The position numbers were made by a program, and so were the translations under genes. A stretch of DNA of 54,511 nucleotides from contig NZ_AMRI01000028.1 in the NCBI RefSeq assembly GCF_000299915.1, forward strand, positions 1-54,511, read 5' to 3'. The first letter of the stretch is position 1; each line of letters starts with the position of its first letter. The notes under the pieces were generated by a model. It ran no database searches. It was not told where the DNA came from and was given only the letters and a program-made list of their open reading frames with translations. Source of the DNA: Gallaecimonas xiamenensis 3-C-1. Lineage in GTDB: Bacteria; Pseudomonadota; Gammaproteobacteria; Enterobacterales; Gallaecimonadaceae. Below, one piece after another: positions 24,382 through 33,198 of the stretch.

Positions 24382-27047
24382 GAATTGCTAATGCTGTGCG
24401 CTGGACGCTGTTTGCTGGAGCGTCTTTTGCTGTTGCCTCCCCCGTAATGGCGGCCGATGATGGCGCCGACCTGGAACGCATCGAAGTTACCGGCTCTCGT
24501 ATCAAGCGTACCGATATGGAAAGTGCCTCCCCCTTGGTGGTTATTTCCTCTGAAGATATCGCCAGCCAGGGCTTTAACAGTACCCAGGATGTACTGGACT
24601 CTTTGACCCAGAACTCTGGCGGCTCCCTGACCCAGCAGGAGTCTTTCGGTTTTACCCCAGCAGCTTCAGGTGTGAACCTGCGTGGTGCGGGCTTGGGCCG
24701 GACCCTGACCCTGATCGACGGTAAGCGTGTGGCCAAGTACCCCTTTGCTGCCGGCGGTACCCAGAACTTCACCGATACCTCCAACATCCCTGTTGGCGCC
24801 ATTGAGCGTATCGAGATCCTCACTACCGGTGCTTCTGCCATTTACGGTTCAGATGCCATGGGTGGCGTCATCAACATCATCCTGAAGAAGAATGTTGAAG
24901 ACACCATTATTAATGCCTATGTTTCTGACACCGACCATGGCGGCCGTGCCACCAATAAGATCAGCTTGGTAACCGGTAGCTCCGACGACAATTCCAGCAT
25001 GCTGCTTTTTGTTGAGCATGAGAAACGTGACCGCCTGAAGGCGTCCGACCGCTGGAGTCTGGGTAGCGACCTGGCTTGGGATCATCCCTCTGGCGGTTAC
25101 TCCGGATATGGTGCATCCCTTTGGGAAACAAAGGCGACCAGCGCAACCGGTAACGATCGCCTGGTGAGCAACTCCGATAGCTGTACCGAGCTGGGCTTTA
25201 TTGAGAGCAACGGCGTCTGTAAATACAACCGCGCCGGCGACCGCCAATTGTTGCCCGACCAAGAGCGCACTTCTCTGATGGTGAAATTCACCAATGAGCT
25301 GAGTGACAATCATCAGCTGTTTGGCCGGGTGGACTTCACCCATGCCACCGTTGAGCAGCGCATCGAAGCCATGGCTGTAGGCGATGATTTCCTCTTTAAT
25401 GTCAGCGGTAACGACGTTACCTTGTCTTCCAAGGCGCGTCCTGAACTGTCCAAGACCTATGATAAGGCGACTGCTTTTGGCGGCGATTTCGCCGGTCAGG
25501 ACGATGGAACCTATTACTATCGTCGCCGTGCTGCAGAGTTTGGTCCCCGCGCCGGAGACTTCACCACTGACAACTTCTCCGCAGTGTTTGGTCTGCAAGG
25601 TTACCTGACCGACGATATTGGCTATGAGACCTCTTGGAGCTTGTCGCGCCAACGTATCGACAAAGAAGAGAGCGGTTACGCCACCATCAACGGCTACTTC
25701 GATTACCTGAACTCCTGCGTCAACGGCTGCTCGCAGCTTGACGCGATTAGCCAGGACCAGCTTGATATGGCGTCCTATCAGCCGTCTCAGAAAGGCCAGT
25801 CCACCCTGGTAAGCTGGGCCTTCGGTATCAACGGTGACCTGTTTGAACTGGATGCGGGCACAGTCCAGTACGCAGCCGGTGTCGAGATGAACCGTGAGTG
25901 GTTCTATGACCGTTCCGACGTGTTCTCCCAGCGCGGCGAGATCCTCACCACTGGCGGTTCTGCTGGCCAAGGTTCTCGTAAGCAATATGCCGGTTATGCA
26001 GAGCTGTCCATCCCTGTGGTCGACAAGCTGACCGCAACTCTGGCCGGCCGCTACGATTACTATGATGATGCCTCCGACGTTGGTGGGGCTTTCTCTCCCC
26101 AAGTCGCGTTGGAATATCGCCCCGTCAATGAACTGCTGCTGCGTGCTCTGTGGGCCAAGACCTTCAGGGCTCCTGATATGCAGCGCTTGTTCGGTGAGCC
26201 TACCCGTGCCTATTCCACCATTACTGACTTCCAGCAGTGCGCTGCTGATGGTCTAACTCCCAGCGCTTGTGCACAAAATAGCAACTACGAAATCAGCGCT
26301 AATGTGGTTGCTGGTGCTAACCCCGACCTGGAAGAAGAGAAAGGTGAAAACTGGAACCTGGGTCTGGTATACAACCCCGGCAACTTCGATATCTCAGTCG
26401 ACTGGTGGCATGTCGAGATAGACAATATCGTAACTGCTTTGAGCGCTTCCTATGTGATGAGCAAGTACGACAAGTACGCCAATATGATTGACCGTGATGC
26501 CGTTACCGGCGAGGTCACCATCAACACCCAAGCCATCAACCTGTCTAACCGTACTCTGGAAGGTGTTGACCTTGCCATCGGTTATACCCTGGACACTGCC
26601 GCCGCCGGTACCTTCAAGTTCCGTCTGGAAGGCAGCTACCAAGACAAGTGGGAAGAGCAGTTGGATGCCAGCTCTCCGGTGGAAAGCTCTTTCTATGAAG
26701 GCGGTATTCCTCGCTGGCGTGCCAACTTCACCACCAAGTGGATGCCGACCGATGATCTGGCTATCACTGCCATGGTGAAGTACATAGCTGATCACAAAGG
26801 TGTCTATGCTTCTGACTACTTCGGTGAAGTCGCTCCTTTCGACGTGCGTGTTGATGCCCATACCGAAGTGAATACCAACCTGTCCTACAATCTGACCGAT
26901 AACGTCACTGTTGCGGCAGGCGTGAATAACCTCTTCGACGCCAAACCGGAAGTGGACAATACCTTGTACAGCTGGCCTTTCTTCGACAGCAGCTACTACA
27001 ACCCTGTTGGCCGCGAGTTCTACGCCTCTGCTGAACTGCGCTTCTGA
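24366..27047 (+). CDS. TonB-dependent outer-membrane receptor 3
   Basis: An 893-residue receptor. The frame is open from 24294, but the tandem ATGATG at 24366, nine bases after AAAGGA, gives a proper signal peptide (TLFAGASFAVASPVMA). LERIEVTGSRIKRTD follows with the TonB box; the plug has LTLIDGKRVAKYPF and AIYGSDAMGGVINIIL, and the barrel ends FYASAELRF. Loop Cys include CTELGFIESNGVC and CVNGC. The ligand is not known. It has its own promoter region and terminator. The MMSKT...VRWxLFAGAS leader groups it with receptors 4 and 5. Confidence 0.95.
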   Translation: MMSKTRIANAVRWTLFAGASFAVASPVMAADDGADLERIEVTGSRIKRTDMESASPLVVISSEDIASQGFNSTQDVLDSLTQNSGGSLTQQESFGFTPAASGVNLRGAGLGRTLTLIDGKRVAKYPFAAGGTQNFTDTSNIPVGAIERIEILTTGASAIYGSDAMGGVINIILKKNVEDTIINAYVSDTDHGGRATNKISLVTGSSDDNSSMLLFVEHEKRDRLKASDRWSLGSDLAWDHPSGGYSGYGASLWETKATSATGNDRLVSNSDSCTELGFIESNGVCKYNRAGDRQLLPDQERTSLMVKFTNELSDNHQLFGRVDFTHATVEQRIEAMAVGDDFLFNVSGNDVTLSSKARPELSKTYDKATAFGGDFAGQDDGTYYYRRRAAEFGPRAGDFTTDNFSAVFGLQGYLTDDIGYETSWSLSRQRIDKEESGYATINGYFDYLNSCVNGCSQLDAISQDQLDMASYQPSQKGQSTLVSWAFGINGDLFELDAGTVQYAAGVEMNREWFYDRSDVFSQRGEILTTGGSAGQGSRKQYAGYAELSIPVVDKLTATLAGRYDYYDDASDVGGAFSPQVALEYRPVNELLLRALWAKTFRAPDMQRLFGEPTRAYSTITDFQQCAADGLTPSACAQNSNYEISANVVAGANPDLEEEKGENWNLGLVYNPGNFDISVDWWHVEIDNIVTALSASYVMSKYDKYANMIDRDAVTGEVTINTQAINLSNRTLEGVDLAIGYTLDTAAAGTFKFRLEGSYQDKWEEQLDASSPVESSFYEGGIPRWRANFTTKWMPTDDLAITAMVKYIADHKGVYASDYFGEVAPFDVRVDAHTEVNTNLSYNLTDNVTVAAGVNNLFDAKPEVDNTLYSWPFFDSSYYNPVGREFYASAELRF

Positions 27048-27060
27048 TAGCCAACCCTAT

Positions 27061-27089
27061 AAAAGCCCGCCTTTGGCGGGCTTTTTTTT
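27061..27089 (+). terminator. Terminator of receptor 3
   Basis: AAAAGCCCGCC-ttt-GGCGGGC followed by eight T. Confidence 0.92.
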
Positions 27090-27215
27090 GCTGAGTAAAG
27101 GGAGGGCTTATTGAGCGTCCAATTTGCAGACAATGATATAAGTTTTGATTGCTTTGTTCTTTTTGTGTTCTTTTTGTTTTTTATTTGTTTTTTACGTTGT
27201 TCCTTGAAATTTACT

Positions 27216-27233
27216 TGGTGATGCAGATCACAT
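27216..27233. promoter_or_regulatory. CRP-like site upstream of receptor 4
   Basis: GGTGA-tgcaga-TCACA matches the CRP consensus TGTGA-N6-TCACA at nine of ten core positions. It lies about 190 bases upstream of the candidate -35 of receptor 4 and 24 bases before a closer TTGACT (27237), so its target promoter is uncertain. The other receptor gaps show no equivalent. Confidence 0.45.
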
Positions 27234-27423
27234 TTATTGACTTGGCACTGCCGCTCCTTGGGAACTATCTAGCAGTGTTGAGCGCTGCTAATGCCTCATA
27301 AAAGCCAATAAAAACGGCGCGTAATGCGAGGTTTTCATATTGTTTGTCAGTTGGGCATCCATTGCTTAATTTTTTGTTTTCATTTTTATATCATTTGACA
27401 TCTTTTTGCATCATCAGGTTGCA

Positions 27424-27452
27424 TTGACATTAAAGTTGCACTGTTTGAGTAT
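27424..27452 (+). promoter_or_regulatory. Candidate promoter of receptor 4
   Basis: TTGACATTAAA, identical to the element before receptor 3, with GAGTAT (three of six) at 17 bp. The surrounding 27090-27527 gap is A+T-rich with long T-tracts and contains no recognised gene. Confidence 0.45.
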
Positions 27453-27510
27453 CAATGCGGCTGCAAAGCCAAAAAATAAAACCACAAATCCTAATGCGAA
27501 CAAAATATCG

Positions 27511-27543
27511 CCAAAGGAAACGATGTCATGATGTCAAAAACAA
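27511..27543 (+). repeat. Start-region repeat, copy 2 (receptor 4)
   Basis: Identical over 33 bases to 24349-24381; includes the Shine-Dalgarno, tandem ATG and first codons. Confidence 0.9.
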
Positions 27544-30179
27544 TCACTTCCAAAGCTGTGCGCTGGGCGCTGTTTGCTGGTGCTTCCGTAACTGTAGCTG
27601 CTCCTGTACTGGCCGCCGATGACGGCAGCGATCTGGAGCGTATCGAAGTAACAGGCTCGCGTATCAAACGCACTGATATGGAAACTGCTAGCCCTGTTTC
27701 CATCATCTCTGCCAAAGACCTGTCTCGTGGCAGCTACACCTCTGTAGCTGATGTACTTGCACAGAGCACCTTCAGCGCCGGTGCGCCTACCGGTTCTTCC
27801 ACCAACAACGGTGGTGAAGGTGTATCCCGTGTTGACCTGCGTGGTATGGGTGAGGCCCGTACCCTGGTGCTGGTAAACGGCCGTCGTATGGTCAACTCCG
27901 GCTCCGGCGCTGATGCTGCCGTTGACCTGGGGTCCATCCCTGTTGCCATGATCGAGCGTATCGAAGTGCTGAAAGATGGCGCTTCCGCTGTTTACGGTTC
28001 TGACGCCGTTGCCGGTGTGGTCAACATCATCACCAAGAAAGATTTCGAAGGCTTGCAGTTTGATGCGAGCTACGGCGGCACCACCGAAGGCGACGCCAAT
28101 ACTGGTGAAATCAGCATGCTGCTGGGCGGCAGCTTTGACCGTGGTAACGTTGTCATTGGCGCAAGCTATGTTGATCGTGGCCGTGCCAAACAGAGCAATC
28201 GTGATTGGTCGAAATGTGTCCGTGATAAAGACGCTGTTGGTGCCTGTGGTGACGGCAGCAGTATTATCCCCAGCGGTGCTGTGAATGCCGGTATCGATTT
28301 GGATGGCGACGGTAACAACGATTATATGGAACTGGACCCTGCTACTGGCCAATGGGTTAAGCAAACCAGTGACTATGACTATGTTCCCTACCAATATCTC
28401 TCTACTCCCCAAGAGCGGATGTCAATTTTTGGTAGTGGCCACTACGAAGTAACGGATGAAACTCAAATTTTTACCGAGTTTTTCCATACCAAGCGTACTT
28501 CTGAGCAGATGCTTGCACCCTCTCCTGTCTCTGGCTTGACAATCAAGGCCGGCGCCACGGGCAACATCTGGGGCCGAGATGTGGTTTACAAGCGTCGTAT
28601 GAGCGATGCCGGTACCCGTGATTACGAGCAGACAGTTGACACCACTCGTTTCGTACTGGGTGCTCAGGGCTACCTGGATATCCATAACGGCCTGGATTGG
28701 GACGTATCCTACACCTGGGGCCGTAACGACGCCGTCAGCAAGGTTCACAACCTGCAAAACACCGCCAAGCTGATCGAAACCACCGATCCGGCTCTGTGTG
28801 GTGACGGTGTGCCCTGTGGTGACTGGTTTGTGCCTGAGGGCCAGCTGAGCCAGGACGTACTGGACTACGTTAACTACACCGACCAATCCACCGGCGGTAA
28901 CGAAATGAACGTCATTGCCGGTAACATTTCCGGTGACCTGTTCGAACTGCCTGCTGGTTTTGTAGGTTTTGCCGGTGGTGCTGAGTACCGTCGCGAGTCA
29001 GGCTTCTTCCAGCCCGACTCTGTAACCGTGGCTGGCGACAGCGCCCAATCCCAGCAAGATCCGACTTCTGGTAGCTACGACACCACCCAGGTGTACACTG
29101 AGTTCGCGATCCCGCTGCTGTCCGATATCTTCCTGGTCAAAGACCTGTCCATGGAAGCGGCCATCCGCTACTTCGACTATTCCACCTTTGGTGACGACAC
29201 TACCTGGAAGCTGGGCCTGACCTGGCGTCTGAACGACGACATCATGCTGCGCGGTGTGAAGTCTACTGCTTTCCGTGCCCCGACAGTGTCTGAACTGTAC
29301 GGCGGCGCTGTAGGTAGCTTTGACTACTTGACCGATCCTTGTACCAATTTCAACCAAGCCGACCCCTCCAGCACTCGCTATCAGACCTGTCAGAGCGAGC
29401 TGGGTGGTGCACCCAACTATGTTCAGCCTGACGATCAAATCGAGAACGTCTGGACTGCCGATACTGACCTGAAGCCTGAGCAGGCCGAGACCCTGACTCT
29501 GGGTGCGGTGTGGAGCCCGAGCTTCGTCAATGGTCTTTCTGCCACCGTTGATTACTATGAAATCAAGGTGACCGATGCCATTACCCGTATCGACGGTAAC
29601 CTTTACCTGAGCAACTGCTATGACGGTGTTCAGTCTGCTTGTGACGCCTTGAACATCGAGCGTAACCCGCTGACCGGTGACATCGATTACATGACGCGTC
29701 CGCTGACCAACGTTGGTGAGCAGAAGAGCACTGGTGTTGACCTGAACGTGCGTTATGCCTTTGACGCGCTGGGTCTGGGCTGGGCCATCACTTGGGATAC
29801 CAGCTACCTCGACTCCTTCAAGCAAGACGGTCGTGAGTATGCTGGCACCATCAGTGGTGAGAACGGCGCCTATGCTGAGTGGAAGCACAACGCCAATCTG
29901 TCCCTGAGCGGCGAGAGCTGGGATGCTTCCTGGCGCGTCCGTTACATCGACGGCATGAAGGACTTGGAGCAACAGAGCTTTGAGACCGACGCTGTGATCT
30001 ACAACGACGTGTCTGGCAGCTACCACTTTGGTGACAATGCTACTGTGACCTTGGGTATTGATAACCTGTTCGATCAGGATCCTGAGTTCCTGCCTCACTA
30101 CTCCAACGCCAACACCGTACCTGAAGCGTACGATGTGCTGGGCCGTTACGTATATGCCAAGCTGAGCTGGCGTATCTAA
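27528..30179 (+). CDS. TonB-dependent outer-membrane receptor 4
   Basis: An 883-residue receptor: signal peptide (ALFAGASVTVAAPVLA), LERIEVTGSRIKRTD with the TonB box, plug with LVLVNGRRMVNSGSG and AVYGSDAVAGVVNIIT, and a 22-strand-type barrel. The protein ends YVYAKLSWRI, so its last residue is Ile rather than the usual aromatic recognised by BAM, although the penultimate strand is typical. Cys pairs are CVRDKDAVGAC and CGDGVPC. Codon usage is biased to GCT, GGT, CGT and CTG, like receptor 2, suggesting high expression. The substrate is unknown. It shares its start region with receptor 3. Confidence 0.95.
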   Translation: MMSKTITSKAVRWALFAGASVTVAAPVLAADDGSDLERIEVTGSRIKRTDMETASPVSIISAKDLSRGSYTSVADVLAQSTFSAGAPTGSSTNNGGEGVSRVDLRGMGEARTLVLVNGRRMVNSGSGADAAVDLGSIPVAMIERIEVLKDGASAVYGSDAVAGVVNIITKKDFEGLQFDASYGGTTEGDANTGEISMLLGGSFDRGNVVIGASYVDRGRAKQSNRDWSKCVRDKDAVGACGDGSSIIPSGAVNAGIDLDGDGNNDYMELDPATGQWVKQTSDYDYVPYQYLSTPQERMSIFGSGHYEVTDETQIFTEFFHTKRTSEQMLAPSPVSGLTIKAGATGNIWGRDVVYKRRMSDAGTRDYEQTVDTTRFVLGAQGYLDIHNGLDWDVSYTWGRNDAVSKVHNLQNTAKLIETTDPALCGDGVPCGDWFVPEGQLSQDVLDYVNYTDQSTGGNEMNVIAGNISGDLFELPAGFVGFAGGAEYRRESGFFQPDSVTVAGDSAQSQQDPTSGSYDTTQVYTEFAIPLLSDIFLVKDLSMEAAIRYFDYSTFGDDTTWKLGLTWRLNDDIMLRGVKSTAFRAPTVSELYGGAVGSFDYLTDPCTNFNQADPSSTRYQTCQSELGGAPNYVQPDDQIENVWTADTDLKPEQAETLTLGAVWSPSFVNGLSATVDYYEIKVTDAITRIDGNLYLSNCYDGVQSACDALNIERNPLTGDIDYMTRPLTNVGEQKSTGVDLNVRYAFDALGLGWAITWDTSYLDSFKQDGREYAGTISGENGAYAEWKHNANLSLSGESWDASWRVRYIDGMKDLEQQSFETDAVIYNDVSGSYHFGDNATVTLGIDNLFDQDPEFLPHYSNANTVPEAYDVLGRYVYAKLSWRI

Positions 30180-30193
30180 GTCCCCGGACTTTT

Positions 30194-30222
30194 AAAAAGG
30201 CGGCCTTTGGCCGCCTTTTTTT
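30194..30222 (+). terminator. Terminator of receptor 4
   Basis: AAAAAGGCGGCC-ttt-GGCCGCCTTTTT, a 12-bp stem with A/T flanks and a seven-base T-tract. Confidence 0.93.
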
Positions 30223-30434
30223 GTGTCAATCTTTCGCGCCGTAGTGCAGCTTTCCGATTTATTCCATTGGTCAGGAAAGATGCAGAAATCATGGAGATTG
30301 GCTTAATTCTAATCGCCCCGCCACTGAGCCTTAGTTTTATTAAGCTTCTAAAACGTTACTTTTGGTGTTTCTGTCGGTGATTTGCTCCGCTATTTAAATT
30401 TCACATTCCCTTATTTCTTACCTGATTGGGTCCG

Positions 30435-30463
30435 TTGACCAGCCATTCCCCTTAAATGACTAT
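30435..30463 (+). promoter_or_regulatory. Candidate promoter of receptor 5
   Basis: TTGACC, 17 bp, GACTAT. As before receptors 3 and 4, a good -35 is paired with a weak -10 of pattern xAxxAT. The remaining 30223-30434 gap holds no recognised gene. Confidence 0.4.
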
Positions 30464-30466
30464 CGG

Positions 30467-30511
30467 GTTGCTTTTTCATAACCAAAAAGCAACATCGCCG
30501 TTTTTCGGCGG
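30467..30511 (+). promoter_or_regulatory. Two hairpins in the receptor 5 leader
   Basis: GTTGCTTTTT (30467-30476) and AAAAAGCAAC (30484-30493) form a perfect 10-bp stem with loop CATAACC. It is followed directly by CGCCG-tttt-CGGCG (about 30497-30511). The first lacks a downstream T-run, so it is not an intrinsic terminator. Both lie between the candidate promoter and the Shine-Dalgarno (30527-30533), where they could control translation or mRNA stability. Confidence 0.5.
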
Positions 30512-30537
30512 CTGTATTGCAAAAAAGGGAGAATGTC

Positions 30538-33123
30538 ATGACGTCCAAAACCGCTACTGCCCAGGCTGTTAAATGGGCCCTCTTTGCCACCTCAGGTTTG
30601 AATCTTATCAGCCCGGCTTGGGCTGCCGATACCGGCGCTGACCAACTGGAGCGTATCGAAGTAACCGGGTCTCGCATCAAGCGGGTGGATATGGAAACCA
30701 CCTCACCGGTCACCGTCATCACCAGTGCCGATATCCAAATGTCCGGCCAAACCTCGGTGGAGGATGTGCTCAATACCGTCTCCGCCAACAGCTTCGGTAG
30801 CTGGAAGGCCAAGTCCGGTTACGGGGCAGGGTACTCGGCCACCAACAACGTCGACCTGCGTGGCCTGGGAGCCACCCTGGTGCTGCTGGACGGCCGGCGC
30901 CTGCCAAGCACGGGTGGCAGCGGCGGTACCGAGCAGGACGTTTCCGCCATCCCCCTGGCTATCGTCGATCGCATCGAGATCCTCCGGGACGGCGCCTCGG
31001 CTATCTACGGCTCGGACGCCGTGGCCGGTGTGGTCAACATCATCACCAAAAAGCAGGTGGACGGTGTCAACCTGGCCTACCAGGTCTCCTCACCCAAGAT
31101 CAAAGGGGGCCTTGAGAAGAAGTACGAGTTTTCCGCCGGTGCAACGGGGGACAAAGGCTCAGTGGTGTTTGTGGCTCAGCACAGCGACCAGAACGAAGTC
31201 ACCGATGCCGACGTCAGCGGCTATGACAATGGCGTCTCCAGTTACAGCCCAGTGGCTCTGGCCGAGTCCCGTGACGGCAGCCAAAGCTACTACGCCAGCG
31301 AGCTATGCACTCAGGTACCTAACACCGTGGAGCGCAGCGGTTACTGCGGCTATGCCTATTCCAACGTGACCTGGCTCTACGGCAGCTCGACCAAGGATAG
31401 TGCCCTGACCAACGTCAGCTACGAGCTTAGCGACAACGTACTCTTTAAAGGCCAGGTGTTCGCCGGCAAGACCACCACTTGGACCCGTTATGCACCCACT
31501 CCGGTGTCCACCAATGACATCGTCATGGCCGCCGACAACCCCCTTAACCCCCTTTACGGGGAAGAAGCCCTGGTGTCATTGCGTACCGGTACCCTGGGTA
31601 ACAGGGACACCAAATACAGCTCGACCAACTTTCAATACGTAGGGGCTCTGGAAGGGACGTTGGATCTGGGTAACGGTATTGACTGGAACCTGGGCTACCA
31701 GCATAACGATCAGGCCGAAACCACCCACAACTATAACCTCATCAAAGACAGCGTCATCCAGGACGCCATAGACGACGGCCGCCTGGATCTGTTCAACGTC
31801 CAGCAGCAGTCCTATGAGGATTGGCTGGCTGGGGTGAACGGCATCTTCCAGGAAGCCAATCACACCGGTATCTGGGAAGCGGACCAGAAGAGGGACATCT
31901 TCGACGGCTCCCTGAGCTCGGAGCTGTTCAGCAGTGGTGATGTCAGTCTGAACGCCATGGTGGGCACTGAGTTCGAGACCCTAGATTTTTGGCAAAAGTC
32001 CGACCCGGAATCGGCCCTGGTGGCTATTTCCGGTGGTTCCGGCGGTGACGACGTGGACGCTTCCCGCGACCGCAATTCCTACTTCAGTGAGTTTGTACTG
32101 GCGCTGCCTTACCGGGTGGAGATTGACGCAGCCATCCGCTACGACAAGTACGACTTGAGCGGTATCGTCGATGGTGCCAACACCTCGTCTAGCTTCTCCG
32201 GGACCAGCCCGAAACTGGGTATCCTCTGGCGCCCCACTGACGACCTGTTGCTGCGGGCCAACTGGGGCAAGGCGTTCAGGGCACCGGCCATGACCGAACT
32301 CTATGCCTCCAGCTCCATCAGCTTCGACTCGGCCCTGGATCCGGTTTACTGCACCAGCGGGGTTAGCGATGACTACTGCGCCAGTTCCCAGCAGCACAAG
32401 ACCTATTACGCCAGTAACCAGGACTTGCAGCCGGAGGAGTCCGAGCAGGTGACCGCAGGGTTCGTCTGGAACATCACCCAGGATCTCGCTTGGGAAACCA
32501 CCTACTGGAACATCGACTACAAGAACAAGATTGAGTCCCTGGACATCGAAACCATCCTCAGTGAAGAAGCCAGTAATGGCGGCTCTAGCCGGGTGGTACG
32601 TGGTGCCGACGGCAAGATAGCCTCCATCACCACCTCTTATGTGAACTTGTCCCAGTTCAAGTTGGACGGTCTGGACATGTCCTTGAACTACCTTATGGCC
32701 ACCGGCCTTGGCGACTTCAAGTTCAACCTGGACGCCAGTTGGATCCATAAATACGAAAAAGCCGCCGACGCCGAAGGGGACGCCATCGACTATGCCGGCG
32801 AAATCGAATATCCGGATCTGCGGGGCAATCTGGGGGTGCAATGGAGCCAGGGCGACTATGCTGCCGGCCTGACCTTCAACTACATCGGCAAGCAGACCGA
32901 CACCCTCTATGGTGGCTACTACCTGACCCAGGACCACTACGTGAACACCAACCTGACCTTCGCATACAGCACCGCCTGGAACGGCAAACTGACCCTGGGG
33001 GTGGCCAACCTCTTCGATGTCAGCCCCGAAGTGGAAGTGTCTGGGGCCTACCGTAACGTTAACGACGCCCTTTACGACGTCCAAGGCCGTACCTTGCAGC
33101 TGCGTTACGAACAGTCTTTCTGA
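30538..33123 (+). CDS. TonB-dependent outer-membrane receptor 5
   Basis: An 861-residue receptor. The ATG at 30538, four bases after AAGGGAGAA, is chosen over an in-frame upstream start at 30517. The signal peptide (KWALFATSGLNLISPAWA) precedes LERIEVTGSRIKRVD with the TonB box. The plug has LVLLDGRRLPSTGGS and AIYGSDAVAGVVNIIT; the barrel ends LQLRYEQSF with a terminal Phe. The loop Cys pair is CTQVPNTVERSGYC. Codons are more G+C-rich (CTG, GCC, ACC) than in receptors 2 and 4, consistent with lower expression or a different age. Substrate unknown; it is the last gene of the receptor array. Confidence 0.95.
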   Translation: MTSKTATAQAVKWALFATSGLNLISPAWAADTGADQLERIEVTGSRIKRVDMETTSPVTVITSADIQMSGQTSVEDVLNTVSANSFGSWKAKSGYGAGYSATNNVDLRGLGATLVLLDGRRLPSTGGSGGTEQDVSAIPLAIVDRIEILRDGASAIYGSDAVAGVVNIITKKQVDGVNLAYQVSSPKIKGGLEKKYEFSAGATGDKGSVVFVAQHSDQNEVTDADVSGYDNGVSSYSPVALAESRDGSQSYYASELCTQVPNTVERSGYCGYAYSNVTWLYGSSTKDSALTNVSYELSDNVLFKGQVFAGKTTTWTRYAPTPVSTNDIVMAADNPLNPLYGEEALVSLRTGTLGNRDTKYSSTNFQYVGALEGTLDLGNGIDWNLGYQHNDQAETTHNYNLIKDSVIQDAIDDGRLDLFNVQQQSYEDWLAGVNGIFQEANHTGIWEADQKRDIFDGSLSSELFSSGDVSLNAMVGTEFETLDFWQKSDPESALVAISGGSGGDDVDASRDRNSYFSEFVLALPYRVEIDAAIRYDKYDLSGIVDGANTSSSFSGTSPKLGILWRPTDDLLLRANWGKAFRAPAMTELYASSSISFDSALDPVYCTSGVSDDYCASSQQHKTYYASNQDLQPEESEQVTAGFVWNITQDLAWETTYWNIDYKNKIESLDIETILSEEASNGGSSRVVRGADGKIASITTSYVNLSQFKLDGLDMSLNYLMATGLGDFKFNLDASWIHKYEKAADAEGDAIDYAGEIEYPDLRGNLGVQWSQGDYAAGLTFNYIGKQTDTLYGGYYLTQDHYVNTNLTFAYSTAWNGKLTLGVANLFDVSPEVEVSGAYRNVNDALYDVQGRTLQLRYEQSF

Positions 33124-33167
33124 TGTCCTCCCTGGACTAGAGAGCATGGCGGTGTGACCGCCATTTT

Positions 33168-33195
33168 GGGGCCGACTTTGTCGGCCCCTTTTTTA
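33168..33195 (+). terminator. Terminator of receptor 5
   Basis: GGGGCCGA-ctttg-TCGGCCCC followed by TTTTTTAT. A second hairpin, ATGGCGGT-gtg-ACCGCCAT (33146-33164), lies just before it. Confidence 0.88.
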
Positions 33196-33198
33196 TGG

